A DNA stretch of 64,000 nt. It comes from Starkeya sp. ORNL1 (GTDB taxonomy: Bacteria; Pseudomonadota; Alphaproteobacteria; Rhizobiales; Xanthobacteraceae). A model generated the notes under the pieces. It searched no databases. It was not told the origin of the DNA and saw only the letters and a program-made list of their open reading frames with translations. Shown in pieces: positions 25,533-33,806 of this stretch (positions are counted from its first letter, which is position 1; each line of letters starts with the position of its first letter). The position numbers were made by a program, and so were the translations under genes. The DNA lies in assembly GCF_012971745.1 (NCBI RefSeq), contig NZ_CP048834.1, positions 2,294,001 through 2,358,000 on the forward strand, in the 5' to 3' direction.

Positions 25533-27043
25533 GCAGCGGATTCCGTCTGCGCCACGCCGCGCGCGGCCAGCTGGTTCAGCCGGTGTTGCGAGCGCAGCGA
25601 CCAGATGAACATGCCGGCCGACAGCACCACGCAGATCGCCGAGATCGGATGCATGAAGATGTCGAGCCAGGAGCCGTCCGACAGCGTCAGGCCGGCACGC
25701 AGGCTCTTCTCTGTGATCGGGCCGAGCACGAAGCCGATGACGAAGGCGCCGAGCGCGAAGCCGGTCTTCTCCATGCAGAAGCCGATGATGCCGAAGGCCA
25801 GCATCACATAGACATCGAAGACGCGGTTATTGTCGGCAAACGAGCCGATGACGCAGAACAGCAGGATGATCGGGAACAGATACCAGACCGGCACCGTCAT
25901 CAGCTTGATGAGATAGCGGATGCCAGCGGTCATGATGATGAACAGCACGAAGTGCGAGATCAGGCATGCCGCGAAGATCACATAGACGACCTCCGGATGC
26001 TCGTTGAACAGCAGTGGGCCCGGCTGCAGGCCATGGATCACCAGCGCGGCGAGCAGGAACACGTCGGTCACGCTGCCGGGAATGCCCATGGCGATGAGCG
26101 GCACCAGCGCGCCACCGACGGTGGCGTTGTTGCCGCACTCGGAGGCGACGATGCCGGCGGGATGGCCGGTGCCGAACTTCTCCGGGGTCCTCGAGCTGGT
26201 CTTCGCCACGGTATAGGCCATCAGCGAGCCCACGGTGGCGCCGATGCCCGGCATGATGCCGACCCAGGTGCCGATGACCGAGGAGCGGATCAGGTTCCAC
26301 CACTGCTCCTTCCAGTCGCGCAGGCTGATCCACATGCTCCCCGCCGTGGTCTTCACCGTCTCGACCTTGCGCTCGACTTCGATCAGGTCGGACAGCACCT
26401 GCGCCACCGCATAGGCGCCGATCAGTACCGAGAGCGTCGAGAAGCCGGCATCGAGATCATGGATGCCGAAGGTCAGGCGCAGCGTGCCGGTCGAGGGATC
26501 GGTGCCGGGCATCGACACCAATATGCCGAGCAGGCCGGAGATCAGCCCCTTGATGATGGAGCCCTGCCCCAGCGCCGCGATCAGCACCAGAGCCATCATC
26601 ACCAGGGCAAGGATATCGAACGGGCGCAGCCGCACCGCGATCTCGGAGAGCGGATAGGTGAGCGTCACCAGCCCCACCCAGGAGACCAGGCCGCCGAACA
26701 GCGAGGCGCCGACCGCGTAGCCGAGCGCGCGGCCCGGCTGGCCCTTGCGCGCCATCGGGTTGCCGTCGAACGTGGTGACGATCGAGGACGGCTCGCCGGG
26801 TATGCGCAACAGGATGGCGGTGACGAGGCCGCCGGCAATGGCGCCGACATACATCGACACCATCATGGTCAGCGCGTTGTTGACCGTCATGTAGAAGGTC
26901 AGCGGCAGCAGCAGCGCGATGCCCATGGCGCCGGTGACGCCGGGAATGGCGCCGAGGATGACGCCGAGCACGGTACCTCCGACGAGATACAGGATCGTCC
27001 CGGGCGACATGACCTCGAGAGAGGCCGCGAGGAAACCTTCCAT
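25529..27043 (-). CDS. TTT system large permease, TctA family (system 3)
   Basis: 504 aa, about 12 helices, with LGAIPGVTGAMG near residues 29-40 and PGEPSSIVTTFDG near 82-94. The VTGAMG variant differs from the GIGP form of systems 1 and 2, so this is a separate TctA branch rather than a recent copy. It lies 40 bp after TctB and is coupled to the FMN enzyme gene downstream. Confidence 0.93.
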   Translation of the reverse strand: MEGFLAASLEVMSPGTILYLVGGTVLGVILGAIPGVTGAMGIALLLPLTFYMTVNNALTMMVSMYVGAIAGGLVTAILLRIPGEPSSIVTTFDGNPMARKGQPGRALGYAVGASLFGGLVSWVGLVTLTYPLSEIAVRLRPFDILALVMMALVLIAALGQGSIIKGLISGLLGILVSMPGTDPSTGTLRLTFGIHDLDAGFSTLSVLIGAYAVAQVLSDLIEVERKVETVKTTAGSMWISLRDWKEQWWNLIRSSVIGTWVGIMPGIGATVGSLMAYTVAKTSSRTPEKFGTGHPAGIVASECGNNATVGGALVPLIAMGIPGSVTDVFLLAALVIHGLQPGPLLFNEHPEVVYVIFAACLISHFVLFIIMTAGIRYLIKLMTVPVWYLFPIILLFCVIGSFADNNRVFDVYVMLAFGIIGFCMEKTGFALGAFVIGFVLGPITEKSLRAGLTLSDGSWLDIFMHPISAICVVLSAGMFIWSLRSQHRLNQLAARGVAQTESAA

Positions 27044-27083
27044 GGTCAGTTCCGCTTCGATGTGAAGATGCTGGAGCCGTCGG

Positions 27084-27578
27084 TCACGGCAGGTCGACGC
27101 CGAAGAGCGAGCCGAACAGGTAGGTCAGGCCGAAGCCGACGCTGAGCGAACACGCCGCGGCCGGCAGGATGGACTTCGGATCGAACTTCTTGATCGAGAG
27201 GCAGGAGATGAACAGGAACAGCGAGCTGGAAATGCCGAACGGCACGCGCAAGGCGAGCAGCACGATGCAGCCGACCAGATAGAGAAAGATCGTCACGGCA
27301 AGCCATGGCCGGCGATCGAACTCCTCCTCGCCCTCGAACAGCAGCGGCTGCGGCGCCGGGCGCGAGTTGAAGAAGCCCTGCACCAGAGCAATGAGGCTGA
27401 GTACGATGATGATGCCGACGACGATCCGCGGCATGGTTCCGGAGCCGAGCGGATCATAGGTGCCGGCGCGCAGCTTCAGGGAATCCCAATAGACCAGCGC
27501 GGACGCGAAGATGATCGCGAGAAGGACGCCGGCATCCTTCAGGGCCTTGCTCATGAGGTTCTTCCATGCATGCGACAT
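27084..27578 (-). CDS. TTT system small permease, TctB family (system 3)
   Basis: 164 aa, four helices, with the GSGTMPRIVVG segment of TctB near residues 41-51. ATG 27578 gives the listed length. An internal ATG at 27554 has a better ribosome site (GGAAG six bases before) and may be the true start, giving 156 aa. It lies 45 bp after the binding-protein gene. Confidence 0.87.
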   Translation of the reverse strand: MSHAWKNLMSKALKDAGVLLAIIFASALVYWDSLKLRAGTYDPLGSGTMPRIVVGIIIVLSLIALVQGFFNSRPAPQPLLFEGEEEFDRRPWLAVTIFLYLVGCIVLLALRVPFGISSSLFLFISCLSIKKFDPKSILPAAACSLSVGFGLTYLFGSLFGVDLP

Positions 27579-27623
27579 GAGAGGCGGCAGGGCGGTGCGC
27601 GCCCTGCCGCGAAACGAGGATGC

Positions 27624-28589
27624 TCAGTTCGGCTTCATGCTCTGCGTCATCGGTTTCAGGCGCTCGAGCTCGGCGGCGAGATGGTCCTTGAGGGCCTGCC
27701 CGGTCTTTAGATCGGTGGTCATGCCGAGCTTCTCGCGGAATTCCTTCTGCACGTTCGGATTGGCCAGCGCCTTCGTGAAGACCTCGACCAGGAGGGCGAC
27801 CCGCTCGGGCGGCGTGCCCTTCGGCGCATAGAGATTGTGCTCGTTGCAGAACACCGCGTCATAGCCGAGCTCGCGCGCCGTCGGCACGTCGGGGATGGCG
27901 GCGTCGCGCTTCTCGGCGAGCAGCGCCAGCGGACGCAGCCCGCCGCCGCGGAACGAGACGATCTCGCCGACGCCGAAATTGCCGACATTGATGATGTTGC
28001 CCTTGAGGCCGGCATAGGATTCCGCCGCGCCGCCGAGTTGCACCTTCTTGAACTCGGCGCCGGGGGTGGCCTTCTCCATCACGGCGATCGCCATGTGGTT
28101 GGCGCTGCCGATATTGCCGCCCCAGATGACGCTCTTCGGCTTGGCCGCCGCGGCGTCCATCAGCTCCTTGTAGGTCTTGTAGGAGCTGGAATCGATCACG
28201 CCGGCGACCATGCACTGGCGGTTGATCGAGATGATCGGCTCGAAATCCCTGTAGCCGAAGTCGCTGATGCCGGCAGCGTCCTGGATCAGCATCGCCGACT
28301 GGTGGATCAGGATGGTGTAGCCGTCGGGCGGGGCGTCCTTGACCTGCCGCGCGCCGATCGAGCCGCCGGCGCCGCCGACATTCACCGCCGCCACCGGCTG
28401 CGGCAGCAGCTTGTCCTGCTCGATCGCCATTTGCAGGATGCGGGCGGAGGCGTCGGTCGCCCCGCCGGGATTATAGGGGATGATCCAGCGGATCGGCCGG
28501 CTGGGATAGTCGTCCGCCGATGCAGTGGTGGCGAGCGCGCCGGCACTGAAGACGGCAAGCGCGCAGGCGAGCGCCTTGGTTAGCTTCAT
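27624..28589 (-). CDS. TTT substrate-binding protein, TctC/Bug family (system 3)
   Basis: 321-aa periplasmic binding protein. The signal peptide ends about residue 25 (TASA), followed by WIIPYNPGGATD near 34-45. ATG 28589 is set by GGAGGGAAC just upstream; a frame reaching back to 28691 has no support. It heads the leftward operon C-B-A-FMN enzyme-racemase-like-lactonase. A near-match Crp-type palindrome lies 150 bp upstream, close to the distance seen for the other two binding-protein operons. Confidence 0.92.
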   Translation of the reverse strand: MKLTKALACALAVFSAGALATTASADDYPSRPIRWIIPYNPGGATDASARILQMAIEQDKLLPQPVAAVNVGGAGGSIGARQVKDAPPDGYTILIHQSAMLIQDAAGISDFGYRDFEPIISINRQCMVAGVIDSSSYKTYKELMDAAAAKPKSVIWGGNIGSANHMAIAVMEKATPGAEFKKVQLGGAAESYAGLKGNIINVGNFGVGEIVSFRGGGLRPLALLAEKRDAAIPDVPTARELGYDAVFCNEHNLYAPKGTPPERVALLVEVFTKALANPNVQKEFREKLGMTTDLKTGQALKDHLAAELERLKPMTQSMKPN

Positions 28590-28738
28590 TGTTCCCTCCA
28601 GGCCCCGGCTCGCGCGGACAAGCGCCCGCGTGACAAGACGGATTGGCGTTTGGAGGCGCTGCGCCAGGGGGTCTCCGCCCCCTCGATCCACGCATCACCT
28701 CTGGTCGGGAATGCTAGCGACAGCGCCCCGGAGGATTC

Positions 28739-28754
28739 TGTCGTCCATCGGACA
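28739..28754. promoter_or_regulatory. Crp-type palindrome, site 5 (one mismatch)
   Basis: TGTCG-TCCATC-GGACA. It differs from the TGTCG-N6-CGACA consensus at one arm position. It is 150 bp upstream of the TTT-3 binding-protein start. Confidence 0.45.
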
Positions 28755-28899
28755 AGTCCAGAGTTTGCTTGTGTCGGGCGCGCGTTGGCGGCCCGCCGGA
28801 CGATTTATCGACCGATCAAATGATGTATGCGCGGTAGCCGGTTTGCTTCATATTCCGGCCGGCGGGGGCCTTGTGGCTTTACGCCTTCGGGGGCGACTG

Positions 28900-28936
28900 C
28901 GCCGCCCGGCGAGTTCCACTGGCTCTCCGGGCGGCG
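28900..28936. terminator. Hairpin downstream of HlyD gene
   Basis: CGCCGCCCGG and CCGGGCGGCG, perfect 10-bp arms with a 17-base loop, starting 8 bp past the HlyD stop. TTTT follows on the plus strand only, so on the operon's own strand it is a hairpin without a T-tract. Confidence 0.45.
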
Positions 28937-28944
28937 TTTTGCGG

Positions 28945-29820
28945 CTAGTTGGCGACGGCAACCGTCGCGGTCAGGCCGGCGACGAGGCGGGCATCGTCCG
29001 GCACGGTGTCGAAGGCGATGCGCACCGGGACGCGCTGGGCGAGGCGTACCCAGTTGAAGGTCGGGTTGATGTTGGCCAGCAAGCCATTGCCGACGGTGCG
29101 CTCGCGATCCTCGATGCCGGCAGCGATGCTCTCGACATGGCCGGCGAGCACCGCCGACTGCCCCATCAGCTTGATCGACACTGGATTGCCGACCTTGATG
29201 CGGGAGAGCTTGGTCTCCTCGAAATAGCCCTCGACCCGCAGCGAGTCGGTATCGACCAGCGCCACCTCGGCCTGCCCGGCATTCACATAGTCGCCGGGGC
29301 GCAGGCTGAGATTGGTGATGACGCCATTGACCGAGGCCTTCACCTCGGAGCGCTCGAGATTGAGCCGCGCCAGATCCCGATCCGCCATGGCCTGCCGGTA
29401 GGCGGCCTGCGTCTCGGCCTCACCGGCGCGCATCTGCTCGATCTTCTGCTGCGAGGCGACGTCCTTCAATTGCTCATAGCGGGTGCGATCGCGGGTCGCC
29501 TGGTCGAGCGTCGCCTTGCGGCCGGCGAGCGCGGCCTCCGCCTGCTCCAGCGCGATGGCGAAGCGGGCGCGGTCGATGCGGAACAGCACGTCGCCCTTCT
29601 TCACCGGCACATTGTCCTGCACCAGCACCTCGCTGACGAAGCCGGACACATCCGGGGCGACACCGACGATGTCGGCCCGCACCTTGGCGTCGCGGGTCCA
29701 GGGGTCGTCCATATAGTGCCCCCACAATTCGCGCCCGGCGGCGAGCGCCGCAACCAGGATGGCGAGGGTGACGGTGAGGCGGACGAGACTTCGGAACGGG
29801 GTCTTCATGACAGCAACCAC
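28945..29820 (-). CDS. HlyD/AaeA-type membrane fusion protein
   Basis: 291 aa. One N-terminal membrane helix (about residues 10-28) precedes a biotinyl-lipoyl-like domain, a helical hairpin at about 85-145 (EQAEAALAGRKATLDQA) and a beta-barrel domain. It is the periplasmic adaptor of an AaeAB-like efflux pump for aromatic or other weak acids. It overlaps the DUF1656 gene by 16 bp and follows the FUSC pump in the order MarR-FUSC-DUF1656-HlyD. Confidence 0.9.
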   Translation of the reverse strand: MVAVMKTPFRSLVRLTVTLAILVAALAAGRELWGHYMDDPWTRDAKVRADIVGVAPDVSGFVSEVLVQDNVPVKKGDVLFRIDRARFAIALEQAEAALAGRKATLDQATRDRTRYEQLKDVASQQKIEQMRAGEAETQAAYRQAMADRDLARLNLERSEVKASVNGVITNLSLRPGDYVNAGQAEVALVDTDSLRVEGYFEETKLSRIKVGNPVSIKLMGQSAVLAGHVESIAAGIEDRERTVGNGLLANINPTFNWVRLAQRVPVRIAFDTVPDDARLVAGLTATVAVAN

Positions 29821-30014
29821 TGGGAAAGCGAGGACATTGCCCCGAGCAGAACGATGTAGAGCGCGACGTCGAACAGGCCGCGATGCCAGACGAAGGCGTA
29901 GGCCCCGGTCCAGGCCAGGGCCCGCCGCACCACGAGGCTGATGAGCAGCGTCGCCAGCATCAAAGCCAGCAGGCCGGGCACGTAGACGCCGTAAATGTCG
30001 ATTTCGCCGGTCAT
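29805..30014 (-). CDS. DUF1656 small membrane protein (AaeX-like)
   Basis: 69 aa with two predicted membrane helices (about 10-30 and 46-66). The opening EIDIYGVYVP is typical of DUF1656/AaeX proteins, which accompany FUSC pumps; their role is not established. It lies 8 bp after the FUSC stop and overlaps the HlyD gene. Confidence 0.88.
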   Translation of the reverse strand: MTGEIDIYGVYVPGLLALMLATLLISLVVRRALAWTGAYAFVWHRGLFDVALYIVLLGAMSSLSQWLLS

Positions 30015-30022
30015 GGTCGTAC

Positions 30023-32071
30023 CTATTCCGCCGCCATCAGCAGGGGCGCGACTTCACGCGGCGCATGGTCCCCGGAGGGGCCGGGCGCGTTGGGGAAGAA
30101 CACCCGGCGCAGGCCGACCAGCGCGTCGCGCGCCGGACGGCCGCGCGCACCGATCGCGGCGAGCGCCTCGTCGATGCGCGCGCAGAGCGCGGCCGAGGGC
30201 TCGACCAACCGGCGGCTCGTGACGCGCTCGCGGTAGAGCTCGGACACGCCGGCGAGCACGCCGTCGACCGCCTGCGCGGCCTCGGCGCCGAGCCGGTCGC
30301 GCTCCTTCTGCAATTCGATGATATTGAAGCCGATGCGGACCTCGGCAAACCCATCGATCTTCGCCAGTTCGCGATCCTCGATCGCGGCGAGGCGCGGCAC
30401 CAATTGGCCGAGCCGGTCGAGCATGCGGCCGGCGAGCTTGTCCTGGTCCTTGCGGCGCGAACCGGCCGCGGTCTCGGCGAGGTCGCTCCAGCCGGCCGAG
30501 ACCAGCCGACGGGCCGCAAGCTCGGCGCCGAACGGGCGGGTCATCAGCGTCCACACCAGCGCGAAGCCGACGCCGGCGGAGGCGGCGATGCCCTCATTGA
30601 CGAAGGTGGTGAAGTCGGCGCCGTAGCGGTTCTGCATGGCGACGAACGAGGCCGTGTTCACCGCCAGCAGCATCGCCAGCATGTTGAACTGCGGCTTCGG
30701 AATGATGAGCCCGAGCAGCAGGAAGGGCGGCGCGAACACCACCACCAGCATCTCGTAGTCATGGACCAGCGGCAGGATGCCGAACAGATAGATGCCGGAG
30801 ATCACCAGGCTGACCGTGCACCAGATGAACATGGAGCGGATCAGCGGCGCCGGCCGGTCGAGCGCGGCGAAGAAGGAGCAGGCGACTGCCGTCATCATCA
30901 CGAAGCTGGCGCCATTGGCCCAGCCGATCTGGATCCAGATCAGGCTTGCGGCCAGCGTCCCCACCACTACTGTGCCGGCGGAGAACAGCAGCAGGCCGTG
31001 ATCGTAGTGGCGCGAGCGGGCGACGACGCGGCGATGGCGGAACGCCGGCCGCCAGCGGCCCGAGGACTCGCCTTTGGCGATTTCGTCGCGCAGCGTGAGG
31101 CAGTCCTGCCAGAGATCGACGATCTCCTTCAGCCGTGCCAGCGCGCTCGACAAGATCATGTCGTCCCACGCGGCACGGTCCTTCGGCTCCAGCACGGCGA
31201 TGCAGGCGAGCAGCCGGTCGGGCGTGGCGCGTTCAACATCGCCGCCGTGTTTCAGGAAGGCGGCGGCTTCCAGCAGGAGCGGCGCGAGACCATCCGGCAG
31301 CCGGCCTTCCGCATCCTTCAGCGCGTGCAGCCGATCGGCAAGCGAAGAGAATAGCGGCAGCAGCATCAGGAGCCGGCCGCGCAATTCGCGGGCGTGGCGC
31401 ACGACATCGCGGGCGGCGGCGTCATAGGCCAGCTGGCTGATGACGAGGTCGAGCCCGGCAATGTCGGCGGCGAGCTTCTGCCGGCGCAGCGGTGTCGCCG
31501 GAATGGCGCCCTCCCCGCGCAGTATCTCGTCGGCCCATGAGGCGGCATCGTCCAGCCAGGTGGCAAGGCGCGCGGAGAGTGCGGTGCCGACGCTGCTGGG
31601 AAACACCACGGCGCCGACAATGCTGGCGCAGGCGATGCCGATGATGATCTCCTCGCTGCGCGCCACCGCGGTGTCGAAGATCAGTTCCGGCGTGCCGACG
31701 ACGGGCAACGCGATCAGCGGCAGGCTGTAGCCGGCCAGCATGAAGACATAGCTGCGCGGCGTGCGGTCAAGCATGGAGATGTAGAGCAGGCAGCCGGTCC
31801 ACAGCGCGACGACGAGGCTGAGCAGTTCCGGCGCATTGATGAAGAGCGGCACGAAGAACACCGCAGCGCTGGCGCCGATCAGCGTACCGAGCGCGCGGTA
31901 GAGCCCCTTTGAACTGGTGGCGCCGGCCAGCGGATTGGCGACGACATAGACCGCCGCCATCGCCCAATAGGGCCGCGGCAGATCGAACGCCAAAGCGATG
32001 TAGAGCGCCAGCATGGAAGCGAGGAAGGCCTTGCCGGAGAACAGCCAGTCCCGCCAGGACGGCAAGGTCAC
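30023..32071 (-). CDS. FUSC-family efflux pump (AaeB-like)
   Basis: 682-aa inner-membrane pump. Two hydrophobic blocks of about five to six helices (residues roughly 10-165 and 345-500) are each followed by a cytoplasmic helical part, the FUSC duplicated layout. The start is GTG 32071 (VTLPSWRDW), with GGAGGAGG eight bases upstream and a 4-bp GTGA overlap with the MarR stop. The open frame extending to 32464 is read-through of the MarR gene. Probably exports aromatic carboxylates or similar acids. Confidence 0.9.
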   Translation of the reverse strand: MTLPSWRDWLFSGKAFLASMLALYIALAFDLPRPYWAMAAVYVVANPLAGATSSKGLYRALGTLIGASAAVFFVPLFINAPELLSLVVALWTGCLLYISMLDRTPRSYVFMLAGYSLPLIALPVVGTPELIFDTAVARSEEIIIGIACASIVGAVVFPSSVGTALSARLATWLDDAASWADEILRGEGAIPATPLRRQKLAADIAGLDLVISQLAYDAAARDVVRHARELRGRLLMLLPLFSSLADRLHALKDAEGRLPDGLAPLLLEAAAFLKHGGDVERATPDRLLACIAVLEPKDRAAWDDMILSSALARLKEIVDLWQDCLTLRDEIAKGESSGRWRPAFRHRRVVARSRHYDHGLLLFSAGTVVVGTLAASLIWIQIGWANGASFVMMTAVACSFFAALDRPAPLIRSMFIWCTVSLVISGIYLFGILPLVHDYEMLVVVFAPPFLLLGLIIPKPQFNMLAMLLAVNTASFVAMQNRYGADFTTFVNEGIAASAGVGFALVWTLMTRPFGAELAARRLVSAGWSDLAETAAGSRRKDQDKLAGRMLDRLGQLVPRLAAIEDRELAKIDGFAEVRIGFNIIELQKERDRLGAEAAQAVDGVLAGVSELYRERVTSRRLVEPSAALCARIDEALAAIGARGRPARDALVGLRRVFFPNAPGPSGDHAPREVAPLLMAAE

Positions 32072-32526
32072 GGGACTGCCTCCTCCGGCACCGGCGCGCG
32101 GGCCTCGTCGAACGCCTTCAGCACGCGCAGTGCAGCCTTGAGGTCGTCCTTGCTGATGTCGGCCAGCACGCGGTCGCGCACCCCGACCAGCAGGGCCTCG
32201 ATCCTGGCACTCAGCTTTTCGCCGGCGGCCGTGAGCCAGACGGTCTTGGCGCGGCGATCGGTCGGATCGTCCCGGCGCTCGATCAGGTCGGAGGCGGCAA
32301 GCTGGTCGAGCAGGCGCACCAGCGAAGGACCCTCGATGCCGACGTAAGAAGCGAGCGTGACCTGACGCACGCCGCCGCCTAGACGGCCGATCCACAACAG
32401 GGGCGCAGCGCTGGCTTCCGAGACGCCGAGCTGTTCGAGCTCCCTCTCGGCGGTGCGCCGCCATTGCCGCCCGGCCTGCAGCAGGCCGGCGGTGAAGGCG
32501 ATGCGAAGCTGGTCGATATCGTTCAT
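32068..32526 (-). CDS. MarR-family transcriptional regulator
   Basis: 152 aa. The winged HTH at about 40-105 has the DDPTDRRAKTVWLT wing near 92-105. It normally represses its own operon and is released by a small aromatic ligand. ATG 32526 gives a standard-length protein; the longer frame to 32733 reads into a repeat. A strong promoter (32534-32562) would start transcription at about the A of the ATG. Translationally coupled to the FUSC pump. Confidence 0.92.
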   Translation of the reverse strand: MNDIDQLRIAFTAGLLQAGRQWRRTAERELEQLGVSEASAAPLLWIGRLGGGVRQVTLASYVGIEGPSLVRLLDQLAASDLIERRDDPTDRRAKTVWLTAAGEKLSARIEALLVGVRDRVLADISKDDLKAALRVLKAFDEARAPVPEEAVP

Positions 32527-32527
32527 G

Positions 32528-32562
32528 TGCGAATAGATAGGATGCGAATAATATGCCGTCAA
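32528..32562 (-). promoter_or_regulatory. MarR-FUSC operon promoter and candidate operator
   Basis: On the minus strand, TTGACG (32562-32557), a 17-base spacer, then TATCTA (32539-32534). Two copies of the octamer TGCGAATA (plus strand, 32528-32535 and 32543-32550) overlap the -10 box and the spacer, 15 bp apart, and are a plausible MarR site. The predicted start, about 32527, is at the ATG (32526), so the mRNA may be leaderless. Confidence 0.6.
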
Positions 32563-32589
32563 TGGTTTTTGGAGAACCTCTCCCCCTGG

Positions 32590-32696
32590 ACCGTCATCCC
32601 GGCCGCAGGCGAAGCCGGAGAGCCGGGAACGCGTGACGTCCCGGGCACCGCCTTCTTGCGATCCCGGATCGGCCTGCGGCCGTCCGGAATGACGGT
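32590..32696. repeat. Palindromic repeat, family C-like (ACCGTCATCCCGG)
   Basis: ACCGTCATCCCGG at the left and a complementary CCGGAATGACGGT at the right, with internal GGCCGCAGGC and GCCTGCGGCC. It lies upstream of the MarR promoter, next to a family A half-element. Confidence 0.7.
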
Positions 32697-32729
32697 TTGT
32701 GGGGAGGGAGAAGGTGTCGCTCTGCGTGA

Positions 32730-32774
32730 ACATCCTTCGAGGCCCGGCTGACGCCGGGCACCTCAGGATGAGGT
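32730..32774. repeat. Family A half-element
   Basis: CATCCTTCGAGGC...GCACCTCAGGATGAGGT, one half of the family A repeat, between the LysR stop and the family C-like repeat. Confidence 0.75.
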
Positions 32775-32787
32775 CGTTCGGCGCGCA

Positions 32788-33702
32788 TCACGCGTGCCGG
32801 TCGGCGATCTCCAGGAATGCGCGCACCACCGCCGAGGCGTCATCGGTGCGGTGCGCCAGCCAGGTCGACAGATGCGGCGCCGGCTCGGCGAGGCGGCGCG
32901 TCACCACATTGGCGAGATTGATGTTGCGGAATGATGAGGCCATCAGCGTCACCCCAAGATCGGCGGCGACGAGGCCGATGATGGTCGCCGCCTCGCGGGC
33001 TTCCTGCCGCATCCTCGGCCGAAAGCCGGCGTCGCGGCACAGCTCGATGAACTGGTCATAGGTGCTGGCGCCGGCCTCCCGCGAGAAATGCACGAAGAAG
33101 TCTTCGGCAAGATCGGCGAGCACGACGCGCTGGCTCGCCCGGGTGCGCGCCAGGCGATGGCTGCGATGCAGGAACACCAGCAATTCCTCGCTCTGCAGCT
33201 CGACGGCAGTGACCTGCTGGGTGACCTGCGCATCGGCCTGCGTCGGGTCGGTCGGCGCGCGCAGGAAGGCGACGTCGAGCGCGCCGTCGCGCAGCGCCTG
33301 CATCTGCTGGTGGCTGAGCATCTCCTGCAAGGTGAGATGGACGTCCGGCCAGCGCTCGCGAAAGCCGCGAATGATCGCCGGCATCACATTGGCGAGCGGG
33401 GCGGAGGCGGTGAAGCCGAGGCGCAGTTCGCCAATCTCGCCGCGCGTCGCCCGCCGTCCGATCTCGGTGGCCTGTTCGGTGCGGGCGAGTGCCGCGCGCG
33501 CCTCGGGAAGAAACACCCGCCCCGCCTCGGTGAGCTCGACCCGGCGGCTGGTGCGGGCGAACAGCGGCCCGCCGAGTTCCTCCTCCAACTGCTGGATCTG
33601 CTGGCTGAGCGGCGGCTGCGAGATGGCGAGACGCTGCGCCGCCCGGCCGAAATGCAGTTCCTCGGCGAGCGTGACGAAATAACGGAGATGGCGCAGTTCC
33701 AT
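32788..33702 (-). CDS. LysR-family transcriptional regulator (YnfL-like)
   Basis: 304 aa. HTH at residues 1-60 (ELRHLRYFVTLAEELHFGRA) and the periplasmic-binding-like effector domain at about 90-295. It is divergent from the MFS gene at 33807, with 104 bp between them. The pairing matches the E. coli ynfL/ynfM arrangement. A palindrome at 33732-33747 with LysR T-N11-A character lies between. Confidence 0.92.
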   Translation of the reverse strand: MELRHLRYFVTLAEELHFGRAAQRLAISQPPLSQQIQQLEEELGGPLFARTSRRVELTEAGRVFLPEARAALARTEQATEIGRRATRGEIGELRLGFTASAPLANVMPAIIRGFRERWPDVHLTLQEMLSHQQMQALRDGALDVAFLRAPTDPTQADAQVTQQVTAVELQSEELLVFLHRSHRLARTRASQRVVLADLAEDFFVHFSREAGASTYDQFIELCRDAGFRPRMRQEAREAATIIGLVAADLGVTLMASSFRNINLANVVTRRLAEPAPHLSTWLAHRTDDASAVVRAFLEIADRHA

Positions 33703-33731
33703 TCGTTCAACCTATCGATCGAGCCGAAAGC

Positions 33732-33747
33732 GATATTGGACAATATC
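33732..33747. promoter_or_regulatory. Candidate LysR operator
   Basis: GATATTG-GA-CAATATC, perfect 7-bp arms containing the LysR-type T-N11-A pattern. It is centred between the divergent LysR and MFS genes. Confidence 0.5.
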
Positions 33748-33806
33748 AATCGGGAACGCCATCTCTGCCATGAAGCCGTTGCCCCGGCTCACGGAACGCC
33801 GATATC

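Larger units (their letters stand above)
28590..28944. other. Gap between TTT-3 and HlyD genes
   Basis: 355 bp without a gene. It must hold the TTT-3 promoter and contains a one-mismatch Crp-type palindrome (28739-28754) and a strong hairpin (28900-28936) just past the HlyD stop. Confidence 0.7.

Noticed and set aside
24378..27145. Long plus-strand frames opposite the FMN enzyme and TctA genes
   Set aside because: His/Arg/Asp-rich low-complexity translations typical of antisense frames in GC-rich genes; the minus strand encodes clear families.
30023..32464. 813-codon frame for the FUSC gene
   Set aside because: The first 131 codons read an alternative frame of the MarR gene. The GTG at 32071 has a strong ribosome site and a 4-bp overlap with the MarR stop.
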